Of a DNA stretch of 54,226 nt, positions 1 through 8,339 are shown in pieces; the stretch's first letter is position 1; every line of letters begins with the position of its first letter. The position numbers and the translations under genes are program-made. A model generated the notes under the pieces. The model was not told where the DNA came from, did no database searches, and was given only the letters and a program-made list of their open reading frames with translations. The stretch lies in the NCBI RefSeq assembly GCF_030407455.1, contig NZ_JASDDJ010000019.1, forward strand, positions 1 through 54,226. Reading direction: 5' to 3'. This stretch comes from Psychrobacter sp. 5A.1. GTDB taxonomy: Bacteria > Pseudomonadota > Gammaproteobacteria > Pseudomonadales > Moraxellaceae.

Positions 1-54
1 TCTTGAGCTAAAGCGTCATCTTCTATTTTGTAGGGCTTAATATCTCGGGTGGTT

Positions 55-594
55 TTACTGTGAAGACGCTTTTTCCATTAGTAGATAGACTTTGCTGTTT
101 TTGACCCGTGGTTCAGGTATGAAATTTGGAGGATTATCTAAGACTAAATCACAGTTTAATTGTTGCCAACCATCTCTTGCCAAGCTATAGCCATGTCTTA
201 GATAAGCGTGACACTTAGCCTGACGCTGTGCCCAATCTCGTAAATCATGCTGATGCATCATGCCGAGTGGTCCTGCCATACCGACCAAAACGCCAAAATG
301 GACGAATAAATATTCTATCCACAATGGACATTCATAGCTGTTATGAATGAAACGTCGATGCATGCCTAATGAATGACCTAAGCATAAGGTAATACCTGTA
401 AATAAGACGAAAACCAGTAACGCGCTCCATGAAAAAGTCAGAAACCCTGCAACTATAGCGATTGATGTGTGGCATAGATACCAAGTTGATTTTAGCGGTG
501 ACCAAACCATTCGGCCTTTTTCAGCATTGGTTGAACCGCTCTCAACCATTCTAGGTGTGCCTTCTATTACTACTGTCTTATTAATATCAATCAT
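55..594 (-). pseudogene. Truncated fatty-acid desaturase
   Basis: The 179-residue product matches the N-terminal two thirds of a membrane acyl desaturase. There are two hydrophobic segments at about residues 35-70, a first histidine motif (GHSLGMHRRFIH), and a second region with HDLRDWAQ followed by a conserved PPNF.PEP stretch. Family members continue for well over 100 residues to a third histidine box (HNxHH type), which is absent here: the frame stops right after LLMEKASSQ. Another frame of the same strand is open from about position 53 to the window edge and reads SKTTRDIKPYKIEDDALAQ, so a frameshift or internal deletion is possible. Without the third box the di-iron site cannot form, so I infer a non-functional remnant. 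It diverges from an ArsR-type regulator with a palindrome between them. The remaining doubt is whether the C-terminus lies just beyond the window in another frame. Confidence 0.6.
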
Positions 595-660
595 CGCACT
601 ATTCCTTAGTCATGATTTTTCGAGTATGATAATAACTAGGTAATGAATAGTTAATTAGTT

Positions 661-680
661 ATTTAACTCATTAGTTAAAT
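661..680. promoter_or_regulatory. Putative ArsR operator (perfect inverted repeat)
   Basis: A perfect inverted repeat, ATTTAACT-CATT-AGTTAAAT, lies in an AT-rich region between the divergent desaturase and the ArsR-family gene. Related TTAGTTA half-sites flank it on the left. Such dyads are typical ArsR-family operators, so I infer autoregulation and possibly control of the desaturase. No binding data are available. Confidence 0.5.
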
Positions 681-790
681 AGTTTAATGTTATTTAGGAT
701 AAATGCAAGGATTTATTTAAGCAGCAAAATAGAATGACAGTAATCAAAAGTATCATGATTAGAATATAGCTATCAAAAACGGAGCGCATT

Positions 791-1135
791 ATGGCTGAAA
801 AAGAAGATTCTGCAAAAGTATTTGAGGCATTATCCTCAACGCCTCGGCGGCAAATCTTAAGTTATTTATCTAGTACAGAGATGACATCAGGTGAGATTGC
901 TGATAGATTTGAGATGAGTAAACCTGCGCTTTCAAAGCATTTAAAAGTATTAGAAAATGCAGGGTTAGTAAAAAGTGATAAGCGTGGTCAATACGTTCAC
1001 TATTCTATCGTAGAGGATAATTTGGTCGCGACTTTAGTCAATTTTACGGCAAGCTTTTGCCCAGTCGGGAGTCCATTGAAGAAGGAAAGCAAAAGAATAG
1101 CTCAAGAGAAGAAAGATGCAATCAGTAACCAATAG
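791..1135 (+). CDS. ArsR-family transcriptional regulator
   Basis: A 114-residue winged-helix repressor of the ArsR/SmtB superfamily. The sequence shows PRRQILSYL in helix 1, the recognition helix region MSKPALSKHLKVLENAGLV (about residues 44-62), and the beta-wing KRGQYVHYSI. There is no cysteine-rich metal site in helix 3; the lone cysteine is near the C-terminus in FCPVG. It therefore looks more like the SdpR-type autorepressors than a metal sensor. The ATG has a GGAG ribosome site 7 bases upstream. It diverges from the desaturase remnant and the upstream dyad at 661-680 is its likely operator. The effector is unknown. Confidence 0.85.
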   Translation: MAEKEDSAKVFEALSSTPRRQILSYLSSTEMTSGEIADRFEMSKPALSKHLKVLENAGLVKSDKRGQYVHYSIVEDNLVATLVNFTASFCPVGSPLKKESKRIAQEKKDAISNQ

Positions 1136-1162
1136 TTAAAACTGCGTTGATTATCCAAACAC

Positions 1163-1192
1163 AAAAAATCCAGCTCAAAGGCTGGATTTTTT
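1163..1192. terminator. Bidirectional rho-independent terminator
   Basis: A 12-bp perfect stem (AAAAAATCCAGC / GCTGGATTTTTT) with a 6-base loop supplies a T-run on both strands. It lies between the convergent ArsR gene and the Sel1 gene and probably ends both transcripts. Confidence 0.9.
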
Positions 1193-1218
1193 ATTCGCTA
1201 AAATAAATAGCTATAGAG

Positions 1219-1800
1219 TTACTTACTCTGGAACCAAGTATCTGCTTTGCTACGGGCACTAGCAATGTCTGAGCTCGATAAGTTCAATGCCAACTGACCA
1301 ATTTTACCGCGTGCTTTGTTGCGTACTTTTTCATCTAGCATGCCATCACGGGCAGCCAAATCGTACCATTTATAAGCATCGACCAAATTCTTTTGCTTTT
1401 CATCTAACAATGCAAGCGTATAGCTGGCACGGTTGTCGCCACGCATGGCGGCTTTTTCTAACCAACCACGGGCTTGTTGTAGGTTAGGCTGTACACCTTC
1501 ACCGCGCAAGTACATGATAGCAAGGTTCAGCTGAGCAGGGGCAACACCTTGTTGCGCTGCTTTGGTATACCACTGGATTGCTTGCTGGGTGTTTTGGGCC
1601 ATCCCTTCACCTTTTTGCAAACGCTTGGCCAGATAGAACTGAGCGTGATCATTACCTTGAGCGGCACGGCTAGACAGCTCGCTTATAGGCATTAGCTCAA
1701 AACGTGACGTATCAAGCGGTACATTGGATATTAACTCAGCATTGGCTAAACCAGCACAAGAAAATAATGCAGTAAACAACGCAGCTTTTAATAATTTCAT
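1219..1800 (-). CDS. Secreted Sel1-like repeat protein
   Basis: A 193-residue protein with a clear signal peptide (MKLLKAALFTALFSCAGLANA, cleavage after ANA). It then carries three Sel1-like (SLR/TPR-type) helical repeats at about residues 47-155, seen as A.FYLAKRLQKGEG..., A.LNLAIMYLRGEGV and ASYTLALLDEKQ..., each followed by A..W...AA..G. SLR proteins are protein-interaction scaffolds, and the signal peptide places this one in the periplasm. The ATG has a GGAG site 5 bases upstream. It is monocistronic, and its transcript ends at the shared terminator. The specific role is unknown. Confidence 0.8.
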   Translation of the reverse strand: MKLLKAALFTALFSCAGLANAELISNVPLDTSRFELMPISELSSRAAQGNDHAQFYLAKRLQKGEGMAQNTQQAIQWYTKAAQQGVAPAQLNLAIMYLRGEGVQPNLQQARGWLEKAAMRGDNRASYTLALLDEKQKNLVDAYKWYDLAARDGMLDEKVRNKARGKIGQLALNLSSSDIASARSKADTWFQSK

Positions 1801-2187
1801 AGCAGCTCCAAAATTAGGCAGTTAATAAGCAAATAGATTGTACCGCTAAAGTATTTTAGACGGCGTTAATAATTAGGTGGAATCTCATGATATGAACTTA
1901 CCTAATTAATAATAATGAGGTTTATCATTTCTGTATCATCGATTTAACCCTGACTAATCAGACGAACGGTCAGTATAGTGGGATGATTGACAATATTTTG
2001 CTAGCTTAACACCCAAACTTACGAAACTCAAATACTAATTACAAGCTCTAACAGACAATTGTACTTGATTGTTCCTAATAAAATCAGTTAGTTACTAAAA
2101 ACCCCTCATAAATTAACAGTCTGTTAAGGTTAAGACCAGTCTATTCATGGCTATTTTGATGATGTTGGATGAATGAAGTGACGAATA
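1801..2187. other. Intergenic region upstream of Sel1 gene
   Basis: 387 bases with no coding potential that I recognise. It carries the promoter side of the Sel1 gene and the 3' side of metW. A 9-bp inverted repeat TAATTAGGT...ACCTAATTA (1870-1908, 21-base spacer) is the only structure I see. No T-tract follows it in either direction, so it is not an obvious terminator. Confidence 0.4.
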
Positions 2188-2805
2188 TTACGCCGACTCT
2201 TTTTTCGTCACTCGATAAATGGCGACGTCTGCTAACAGGTTAGGCGCTTGTCTTATTAGCGCTTTCATCAACGGTGTATGGCCTTTTTCAGAATCGCTAA
2301 CTGCAAAACGATTAATGATATGAATATCATGTTGCGCGCATAACAGCTCAAAATCTTTAAAGGTGCATAGGTGAATGTTTGGCGTGTTGTACCATTCATA
2401 AGGCAATGCTTCAGAGACAGGCATCATGCCTTTCAGCCCTAAGTGCAGGCGGTTTTGCCAATGGGCAAAGTTAGGGAAGGTGATGACGGCTTCGCGGGCC
2501 ACACGTAGCATATCAAGCAATAGCACATCAGGCGATTTAACTGCTTGCAGCGCACGGGCCATGACGACGGTGTCAAAGCTGTTGTCAGCGAAGCGCGCTA
2601 GACCATCATTGAGGTCTTGCTCGATAATAGATAAGCCTTTTGCGATGCCATCGTTGATTTTTTCTTCGTCAATCTCAAGTCCGTAGCCAGTCACGCCGCG
2701 ATTTTGTTGTAGGTGAGCGAGTAGTTCACCATTACCACAGCCCAAATCCAGCACATGCGACTGCGGGGCAATCCAACGCTCAGCCAATTGATGATCCATT
2801 CTCAT
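2188..2805 (-). CDS. metW: MetW, methionine biosynthesis methyltransferase-like protein
   Basis: A 205-residue class I SAM-dependent methyltransferase-fold protein. Motif I is [15 protein letters not shown] (about residues 18-32), the acidic end of strand 2 is GLEIDEEKI, and a later motif is [12 protein letters not shown]. The length and the tail ([10 protein letters not shown]...) fit MetW, which accompanies MetX in many proteobacteria and is needed for efficient homoserine acylation. The start ATG overlaps the metX stop in ATGA, so translation is coupled and the two genes form one operon. The C-terminal [20 protein letters not shown] segment is typical of the family. Confidence 0.92.
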   Translation of the reverse strand: MRMDHQLAERWIAPQSHVLDLGCGNGELLAHLQQNRGVTGYGLEIDEEKINDGIAKGLSIIEQDLNDGLARFADNSFDTVVMARALQAVKSPDVLLLDMLRVAREAVITFPNFAHWQNRLHLGLKGMMPVSEALPYEWYNTPNIHLCTFKDFELLCAQHDIHIINRFAVSDSEKGHTPLMKALIRQAPNLLADVAIYRVTKKESA

Positions 2806-4268
2806 GAGCGGTCTCCTGTAGCGGTACTTTTGCCAGAAATAAACGGCGCAGTTAAAAACCCTCTGACCGCACCCATATAACGTGGAATATCAAATAAGAA
2901 GGAATCATGTCCATGCGGTGCGTCAATATTGATATAGCTGACGGGTTTGCCCGTGGCCATTAGTGCATCGACAATCTCTTGTGAACGCTCAGGTGCAAAG
3001 CGCCAGTCAGTGGTGAATGACACGACCAGATATTGACATTGTGTATGAGCAAAGGCGGCTTTGAGCGCAGAGAGCTCTTGCTGACGATCAGACTCAATAC
3101 CTTCAATCGTCGCTACTGCATCTTCGAACGCATTCTGTGCATTGGCTTTACTAGACTCGACTGAGGCCGCGATTGAATCTTCAATGTGCGCTGCTGACTC
3201 TGTAGGGTCTTTTGCTACGGATGATGGGTAGTCGCGTATTGGATAATCACGTATTGGATAGTCACGCGTCGGATCAAAGTAATCTAATGCTTTGGTCATG
3301 AGCAGATAAGTATTGGCATCGAAGTTTTCACTAAAGCGCTCACCTTGATAGCGTAGATAGCTTTCGACCTGAAATTCAACATCGTAGCCATACATAAATT
3401 TGCCAGATTTTAAATCACGCCCAAACTTGGCCTTCATCGCGTCATCAGTTAAATAGGTAATATGGCCAACCATACGCGCCAATATCAGTCCGCGACGAGG
3501 ATAAGTGCCTTCTTGTATATAGCGACCATCTTTAAAGTCAGGATCGGATAATATAGATTGGCGCGCCACTTCGTTGAAGGCAATATTTTGAGCCGATAGC
3601 TTCGGTGTACTAGCAATGACCACACAGCGCTTGAGTCGCTCTGGATAATCAACAGACCATTGCAATGCCTGCATACCGCCCATCGAGCCGCCAACGATGG
3701 CATGCCAAATGTCGATACCCAGACGATCTGAGAGCATGGCTTGGGTTTTTACCCAGTCTTTGATGGTGATGAGCGGAAAGTCAGGGCCATACACTTGCGG
3801 CTCACTGCTCTCATTTGCATTGCTATCGCTTGAATCAGCGTTATCATCTGAACTGACGCTATCGGGATTGATAGTCGTAGGCCCTGTTGAGCCAAAACAG
3901 CTGCCGATATTGTTGACGCACACCACATAGAACCGATTGGTATCAATCGCTTTATTGGGGCCAATCATATTGTCCCACCAGCCTGCCTTTTTGTCCTTAG
4001 TGCTATGGAAGCCAGCTGCATGATGATTGCCTGATAACGCATGACAAATCAGAATCGCATTTGATTTGTCGCTATTGAGCGTGCCGTAAGTCTCTACCAT
4101 CAAGTCAAACGAGGGTAGGGTACGGTTGCATTCCAACGTTAATGGCTCAGCAAAATGGAAGTTCTGGGGCGTAATGACACCCACTGATCCGACAGCACTA
4201 GCAGAGCTGTTGGCGTGGGATTGAGCATTAGGGTGCTGGTCACTGGTATTATCAGAGCGTGCGTTCAA
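2802..4268 (-). CDS. metX: MetX, homoserine O-acyltransferase
   Basis: An alpha/beta-hydrolase acyltransferase that activates homoserine for methionine synthesis. It shows the oxyanion region [11 protein letters not shown], the nucleophile elbow GGSMGG (Ser about residue 195), and the C-terminal catalytic His in [10 protein letters not shown]. The protein is about 490 residues against 370-400 in most MetX. The surplus lies in an N-terminal extension, an acidic Ser/Asp/Asn loop near residues 145-165, and an Ala/Glu-rich insertion of about 60 residues before [15 protein letters not shown], which includes a tandem RDYPI repeat. I place the start at the TTG at 4266-4268, which has GAGG five bases upstream; an earlier TTG at 4289 is also open. 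Acetyl versus succinyl specificity cannot be decided by eye. Confidence 0.92.
   Translation of the reverse strand: MNARSDNTSDQHPNAQSHANSSASAVGSVGVITPQNFHFAEPLTLECNRTLPSFDLMVETYGTLNSDKSNAILICHALSGNHHAAGFHSTKDKKAGWWDNMIGPNKAIDTNRFYVVCVNNIGSCFGSTGPTTINPDSVSSDDNADSSDSNANESSEPQVYGPDFPLITIKDWVKTQAMLSDRLGIDIWHAIVGGSMGGMQALQWSVDYPERLKRCVVIASTPKLSAQNIAFNEVARQSILSDPDFKDGRYIQEGTYPRRGLILARMVGHITYLTDDAMKAKFGRDLKSGKFMYGYDVEFQVESYLRYQGERFSENFDANTYLLMTKALDYFDPTRDYPIRDYPIRDYPSSVAKDPTESAAHIEDSIAASVESSKANAQNAFEDAVATIEGIESDRQQELSALKAAFAHTQCQYLVVSFTTDWRFAPERSQEIVDALMATGKPVSYINIDAPHGHDSFLFDIPRYMGAVRGFLTAPFISGKSTATGDRS
3229..3273 (-). repeat. 15-bp tandem repeat inside metX
   Basis: Three in-frame 15-bp units (3229-3243, 3244-3258, 3259-3273) differ at a few positions and encode [14 protein letters not shown] at the entry to the lineage-specific insertion of MetX. 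It looks like an in-frame slippage or duplication product. Confidence 0.85.
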
Positions 4269-4662
4269 AGCTACCTCGCAATACAACAATCATCAATAAA
4301 ATAAAAGCAAAATGGCACGTTGTTGACAGGCTATTTTACCTACACGGTTTTTATAAACTGGGCTTACCTATTGTATGGGGATGCGCGTAGGAGTACAACC
4401 ATCGAGCGCGCCTTTTGAGCGTAGTTTTTTTGGAAGATGGGCCATAGTCAAATAATGAATAAGTCGCAAGTAGCAAGTCATCAATAATCAACGGCAAATG
4501 AACAGCAACTGCGTATCAAATTGTATAGGGGTGCTTTTACCACGCGTCATTAATGGATAAAATGCTACACTAATGAGGTGTTGATTCAATGATGTCTTAA
4601 CAATCTTACCTCGCATCATGTTGACATCGTCTTTAATAACTTACTGCTAATAAAGTGCTGCT
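4269..4662. other. Divergent promoter region metX/hemH
   Basis: Roughly 390 bases between divergent metX and hemH with no gene. A TTGACA hexamer at 4621-4626 could be a -35 box for hemH, but no good -10 follows at 16-18 bases. I looked for a SAM-responsive leader ahead of metX and recognised none. Confidence 0.35.
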
Positions 4663-5682
4663 ATGAAACCTAAATTGCCCCCACGTATTGCTGTTTTGTT
4701 AGTGAATCTTGGTACGCCAGATGAACCAACGGCACCTGCCGTACGGCGCTATCTCAAACAGTTTTTGTCAGACCCGCGTGTGATTGAGATTCCCAAATTC
4801 TTATGGGCGATTATTCTCAACTTGTTCGTATTGCCCAGTCGTCCTAAACGTGTGGCAAAAGCATACGCCAGTATCTGGGAAGGCGACTCGCCGATTCGTA
4901 AGATACTAAAAAGCCAAGTCGAGCTATTAGAACCACGTTTGGCTGATAGTGTGGCGCCATTTCGTGTCTCTGTACATCCTGCAATGAGCTATGGCAACCC
5001 TGGCTTGCCTGACGTGATGGATAATTTGCGCAGTGAGGGTGTTGATCATTTTGTTATCTTGCCACTGTTTCCACAGTATTCAGCCTCTTCAGGCGGTGCG
5101 GTCTATGATGCATTGACGAAGTGGACGCTCAAGCAACGCAACTTGCCAAATTATACGATTGTCAAAGACTACTTTGCGCATCCACTTTATATCCAAGCAT
5201 TGGCAGATTCGATTCGTCGCTTTCAAGCGGTACATGGCAAGCCTGAAAAGCTAATGTTTAGCTTTCATGGTATTCCGCAGCCTTATGCTGATAAAGGTGA
5301 TCCGTATCCCAAGCGTTGTAAATGTACTGCAGCACAAGTCGCTCATGCGCTTGGCCTAACAGAAGATGAATGGATTATTAGTTTCCAGTCGCGTTTTGGT
5401 AAACAAGAGTGGGTCAAGCCGTATACTGATGTGGTACTAGAAGATTGGGGCAAGTCTGGCGTGCGCTCGGTACAAGTGATTAGTCCAGCATTTTCAGCGG
5501 ATTGCTTAGAGACGCTAGAAGAGCTGGCGATTGAGAATCGTGAAAACTTCCTTGAGGCGGGCGGGCAAGAATATCACTATATTCCAGCATTGAATCTTGA
5601 TGATGCGCACATTGATTTGCTTGAAGCCCTCAGTGCGCCCTTAGTAAAAGGCTGGGCGGGCACTTTGGATGGTTGGGCTTAG
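4663..5682 (+). CDS. hemH: Ferrochelatase (HemH)
   Basis: A 339-residue protein that inserts Fe2+ into protoporphyrin IX, the last step of haem synthesis. It has the N-terminal signature [12 protein letters not shown], the [12 protein letters not shown] loop, the metal/proton His in [18 protein letters not shown] (His202), and the acidic side [16 protein letters not shown] with the conserved Glu pair. The cysteines in KRCKCTA resemble those of bacterial members that carry an Fe-S cluster, though a cluster is not proven here. Length is normal. It is monocistronic and diverges from metX, and a strong terminator follows. Confidence 0.96.
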   Translation: MKPKLPPRIAVLLVNLGTPDEPTAPAVRRYLKQFLSDPRVIEIPKFLWAIILNLFVLPSRPKRVAKAYASIWEGDSPIRKILKSQVELLEPRLADSVAPFRVSVHPAMSYGNPGLPDVMDNLRSEGVDHFVILPLFPQYSASSGGAVYDALTKWTLKQRNLPNYTIVKDYFAHPLYIQALADSIRRFQAVHGKPEKLMFSFHGIPQPYADKGDPYPKRCKCTAAQVAHALGLTEDEWIISFQSRFGKQEWVKPYTDVVLEDWGKSGVRSVQVISPAFSADCLETLEELAIENRENFLEAGGQEYHYIPALNLDDAHIDLLEALSAPLVKGWAGTLDGWA

Positions 5683-5756
5683 TCACTGAATTTGACGGCT
5701 AGATGTCTTTGATATCATTGATGTAATGGCTATTATAGCTATAATGAATAAATCAT

Positions 5757-5790
5757 AAAAAATACCGGACATGATGTTCGGTATTTTTTT
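5757..5790 (+). terminator. Terminator after hemH
   Basis: Stem AAAAATACCGGACA / TGTTCGGTATTTTT with a 3-base loop and one G-T wobble, ending in a T-run. It lies about 75 bases after the hemH stop. Confidence 0.88.
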
Positions 5791-5937
5791 GTATGTGTCA
5801 TATCAATAGAATAAAGTTGAGATTTTTTGTTACTGGTATGTAACAATGTACCAAGCAGATTTTTGTTTTGTGGTCTTTGCTATTTTTACATAGCTGCTTA
5901 ATTTTATATTTGTACCACTTTATTTTTGAGGATAAGC

Positions 5938-6753
5938 ATGTCTAGCTTGAACGATTCACTGAACCCTATATCATTGCAAAAACCTAATGGCCAACCACCG
6001 AACTTACCGCCAATGGATGAATATGGTAATTTGTTGCCACAGTTATTAGCAGAACCGCGAGTTTGCCAAGCAGGATGGGGTGTAAACTGGATTACCAAGG
6101 CATTTGCAATATTTAAAGATCAATTCTTATTGTGGTTAGCGATTGGTGTCGCTTACCTAATCATCGCTGTCATTGGCAGTAGTGTCCCCGTGGTAAAATT
6201 TATTTTCCCTTTCATATCTTTTGTATTTGTTGGCGGAATCATAAAGGGATGTGCCGACCAAGCTACGGGCAGAGAGTTAAAATTTGATCATCTTTTTTCA
6301 GCCTTCAATACGCATCTTATGCCATTAATTATTTTATTTGTACTGTATCTAGTGGCTATGATTGTCATGATGATACCGATGCTGATCGTATTCGGCAGTA
6401 TGCTTGCATCCTTAGCTCAAGAGTCAAGTAATGTTGCGATTGTAGGCATACTAATAGGGACTTTATTGGTTTCTTTACTGTTACTCCCTGTATTAATGGC
6501 CATTTGGTTTGCACCTGCTTTAATTGTACTTCACGATATAGAACCCGTTCGAGCGATGAAAATGAGCTTTAAGGGCTGTTTAAAAAACATTCTACCGTTT
6601 TTGGTTTTTTGGATAGTTGCTCCTATAATTATGATATTAGCCGTCGTTTTTACATTGGGACTGGGTATTCTAATACTGCTCCCAATAGGTATGATTACTT
6701 ATTACACCAGTTATCGCGATGTGTGGACCGATCAGCCGTTATCAGCGGCGTAA
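5938..6753 (+). CDS. BPSS1780-like multi-pass membrane protein
   Basis: A 271-residue integral membrane protein. A Pro/Gln-rich cytosolic N-terminus of about 60 residues is followed by WGVNWITKAFAIFKDQFLLW and then five or six hydrophobic segments (roughly residues 75-250). The pattern W..WI..A...F...F..W with later A..LVL.DI.PV.AM..SF.GCLKN resembles the uncharacterised BPSS1780 family of membrane proteins. I chose the ATG at 5938 because GAGG lies 6 bases upstream; a TTG twelve bases earlier would place that site inside the gene. Function is unknown. It is monocistronic, and a short dyad (5827-5846) lies upstream. Confidence 0.7.
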   Translation: MSSLNDSLNPISLQKPNGQPPNLPPMDEYGNLLPQLLAEPRVCQAGWGVNWITKAFAIFKDQFLLWLAIGVAYLIIAVIGSSVPVVKFIFPFISFVFVGGIIKGCADQATGRELKFDHLFSAFNTHLMPLIILFVLYLVAMIVMMIPMLIVFGSMLASLAQESSNVAIVGILIGTLLVSLLLLPVLMAIWFAPALIVLHDIEPVRAMKMSFKGCLKNILPFLVFWIVAPIIMILAVVFTLGLGILILLPIGMITYYTSYRDVWTDQPLSAA

Positions 6754-6807
6754 GTCATGTTTATTAAAGGTGGTTTTTAGCAAAACCTCATCTACGTCAT
6801 GATCGAT

Positions 6808-6845
6808 AAAAAAGCACGCTTAATATAATTAAGCGTGCTTTTTTT
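6808..6845. terminator. Bidirectional terminator
   Basis: A 17-bp stem with a 3-base loop (AAAAAAGCACGCTTAAT / ATTAAGCGTGCTTTTTT) has T-runs on both strands. It separates the convergent membrane-protein gene and the acidic-protein gene. Confidence 0.92.
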
Positions 6846-6880
6846 TGACCAAAGTGTTGTATCAACAGCCGTATTAATTG

Positions 6881-7240
6881 CTAAAAATCATCATCGTTGC
6901 TACGTTCAGCCGCTTCTCTATCAGCGATATCCATCGCATCTGGATAATCGCTGTCATCAAGGTTGTCCTGAACCAAAATCTCATCGACACGCGACTCATC
7001 AATATTTTGACGATGCACAGGTGTCAGTCCTTGCGTGGCATCACTGCCTACTTGTGAGTTGTTAAACCCTGCACTATTATCATTGACATCGTTGTTATCA
7101 ATGGTATGTAACATCGGATTGTCTAAATCGACCAGTTGGTTGCCTTCATTGTCTTGGTCATTGATGTTGTCATTATTGTCACGGCTATTGCCATCAATAT
7201 GATCCATTGCTTCTGGTAGCGGATTTTTTGAGTTTTCCAT
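6881..7240 (-). CDS. Small acidic Asn/Asp-rich hypothetical protein
   Basis: A 119-residue soluble protein, extremely rich in Asp and Asn (for example DGNSRDNNDNINDQDNEGN), without signal peptide, membrane segment or cysteine. It ends in DIADREAAERSNDDDF. I chose the ATG at 7240 because AAGGAA lies 6 bases upstream; the frame stays open to 7306, but that extension has no ribosome site. The composition suggests an intrinsically disordered protein. I do not recognise a family or function. It shares the terminator at 6808-6845 with the convergent gene. Confidence 0.6.
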   Translation of the reverse strand: MENSKNPLPEAMDHIDGNSRDNNDNINDQDNEGNQLVDLDNPMLHTIDNNDVNDNSAGFNNSQVGSDATQGLTPVHRQNIDESRVDEILVQDNLDDSDYPDAMDIADREAAERSNDDDF

Positions 7241-7402
7241 GAATAATTCCTTATTGTAGTTATTAGGTATAAAGGTAACGCACTGGCTTATCTGAGCATC
7301 GCTCATTGCAACGTAGATAATATGCTTCTTAGTTTGTACGCTTATTCAATTTTTCACTAGTAGTAAGGTGTGACAGGATGTTCAAAAATGTAAGACGATT
7401 GG

Positions 7403-7437
7403 CAAAATGCAAAACGGCCACTCATATTGAGCAGCCG
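7403..7437 (-). terminator. Terminator after the 7523 membrane-protein gene
   Basis: On the minus strand CGGCTGCTCA-ATA-TGAGTGGCCG forms ten pairs (two G-T) followed by TTTTGCATTTT, 86 bases beyond the stop of the upstream gene. Confidence 0.65.
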
Positions 7438-7522
7438 TAAATATTAAAAAATTTGCTGAAAGCTTTACCTACCTCATAGCAATGTCGTTATATGGTAGAT
7501 TGCGCTTATCGTAATCATGGTT

Positions 7523-8059
7523 TTAATGATTGGCGTGGTTGAACTTATAGTTTAACTTCTGTACCAGACATGATTCATAGTCAGCCAGTTTAAATCGCCA
7601 CAGATAAGCCAAAGCAATGCCGTAGATGACAGTTTCAGCCAACTCTTCAACAATTTCACCAAATGTATGCGGAAACATAATGGCGTTCTCACCCATGTAT
7701 TGAATGATTGCCAATACAGTAACGCTGAGATAGAGTGAAACAGGCACGTTTTTTAGCACTGCCCAAAGGTAATGCCTCGAATAGGCCAACAGGCCAAGCG
7801 CAACGAGATAAATCACGGTCAGTACACAGTCTTCCCACCAGTCATAAGATTGACTAAGCAATGAAAAATCGCTTGGCACCAGCAAGTCGGGTAGATAGTT
7901 CAACTCTCGACGAATAACAGAGACAAATATAAGTATGGCTGCCAGCCAAAAAGCCTTAATTTGTGTGACATGACTTTGTATAACATATTGTGAAATACGC
8001 AACAGGCACGCTATCAACAGTATAATGCCGGGGGCTTCAATGATGCCATCTGAGCTCAA
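7523..8059 (-). CDS. Hypothetical membrane protein
   Basis: A 178-residue protein with about five hydrophobic segments (IILLIACLLRISQYVI, AFWLAAILIFVSVI, CVLTVIYLVALGLLAY, SLYLSVTVLAIIQYM, VIYGIALAYLW) and an acidic GEIVEELAET motif before the last. I do not recognise a family. The frame is open to a TTG at 8099-8101, but that codon sits in the loop of a terminator-like hairpin, so I prefer the TTG at 8057-8059 preceded by GGAG at nine bases; the ATT before it is also possible. It lies downstream of the WG-repeat gene on the same strand but is probably transcribed separately because of the intervening terminator. Confidence 0.55.
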   Translation of the reverse strand: MSSDGIIEAPGIILLIACLLRISQYVIQSHVTQIKAFWLAAILIFVSVIRRELNYLPDLLVPSDFSLLSQSYDWWEDCVLTVIYLVALGLLAYSRHYLWAVLKNVPVSLYLSVTVLAIIQYMGENAIMFPHTFGEIVEELAETVIYGIALAYLWRFKLADYESCLVQKLNYKFNHANH

Positions 8060-8085
8060 AATAAATGACTCCTGATTTAACAGAC

Positions 8086-8111
8086 AAAAAAGTGAGCCCA
8101 AAGGCTCACTT
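8086..8111 (-). terminator. Terminator-like hairpin at the 5' end of the 7523 gene
   Basis: On the minus strand AAGTGAGCC-TTTG-GGCTCACTT is a perfect 9-bp stem followed by further T residues. It probably ends transcripts of the WG-repeat gene and lies over the 5' end of the downstream frame. Confidence 0.75.
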
Positions 8112-8321
8112 CAAAGCAAAAAATATCGAATAGCTAGGGTTTAACAGATGACCTATTATAAACCCAAACTTAGATATTACTGTTATGAAATATAACTAAC
8201 TGGTCATAAGTGGTTGTTTGTATGAATGATATAAGACGATTGAATACAAGTTTTCGCAAGAGAGTTGAGGACTTAACTTACTATCAAGCCAGGCTAACTA
8301 TTTAAGCCTCACAATCTAAAT

Positions 8322-8337
8322 GAGGACACGGCCTAGT
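8322..8337 (+). repeat. Solo family A repeat end
   Basis: AATGAGGACACGGCCTA matches the right terminal inverted repeat of the family A elements seen elsewhere in the window (one copy, at 39451-39467, has the same CGGCC variant). No left end is recognisable nearby, so this is a remnant. Confidence 0.5.
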
Positions 8338-8339
8338 GT

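Noticed and set aside
1870..1908. TAATTAGGT...ACCTAATTA inverted repeat as a terminator
   Set aside because: The spacer is long, and no T-run follows in either direction.
4269..4662. SAM or other riboswitch upstream of metX
   Set aside because: I could not recognise any conserved riboswitch core or a terminator/antiterminator pair.
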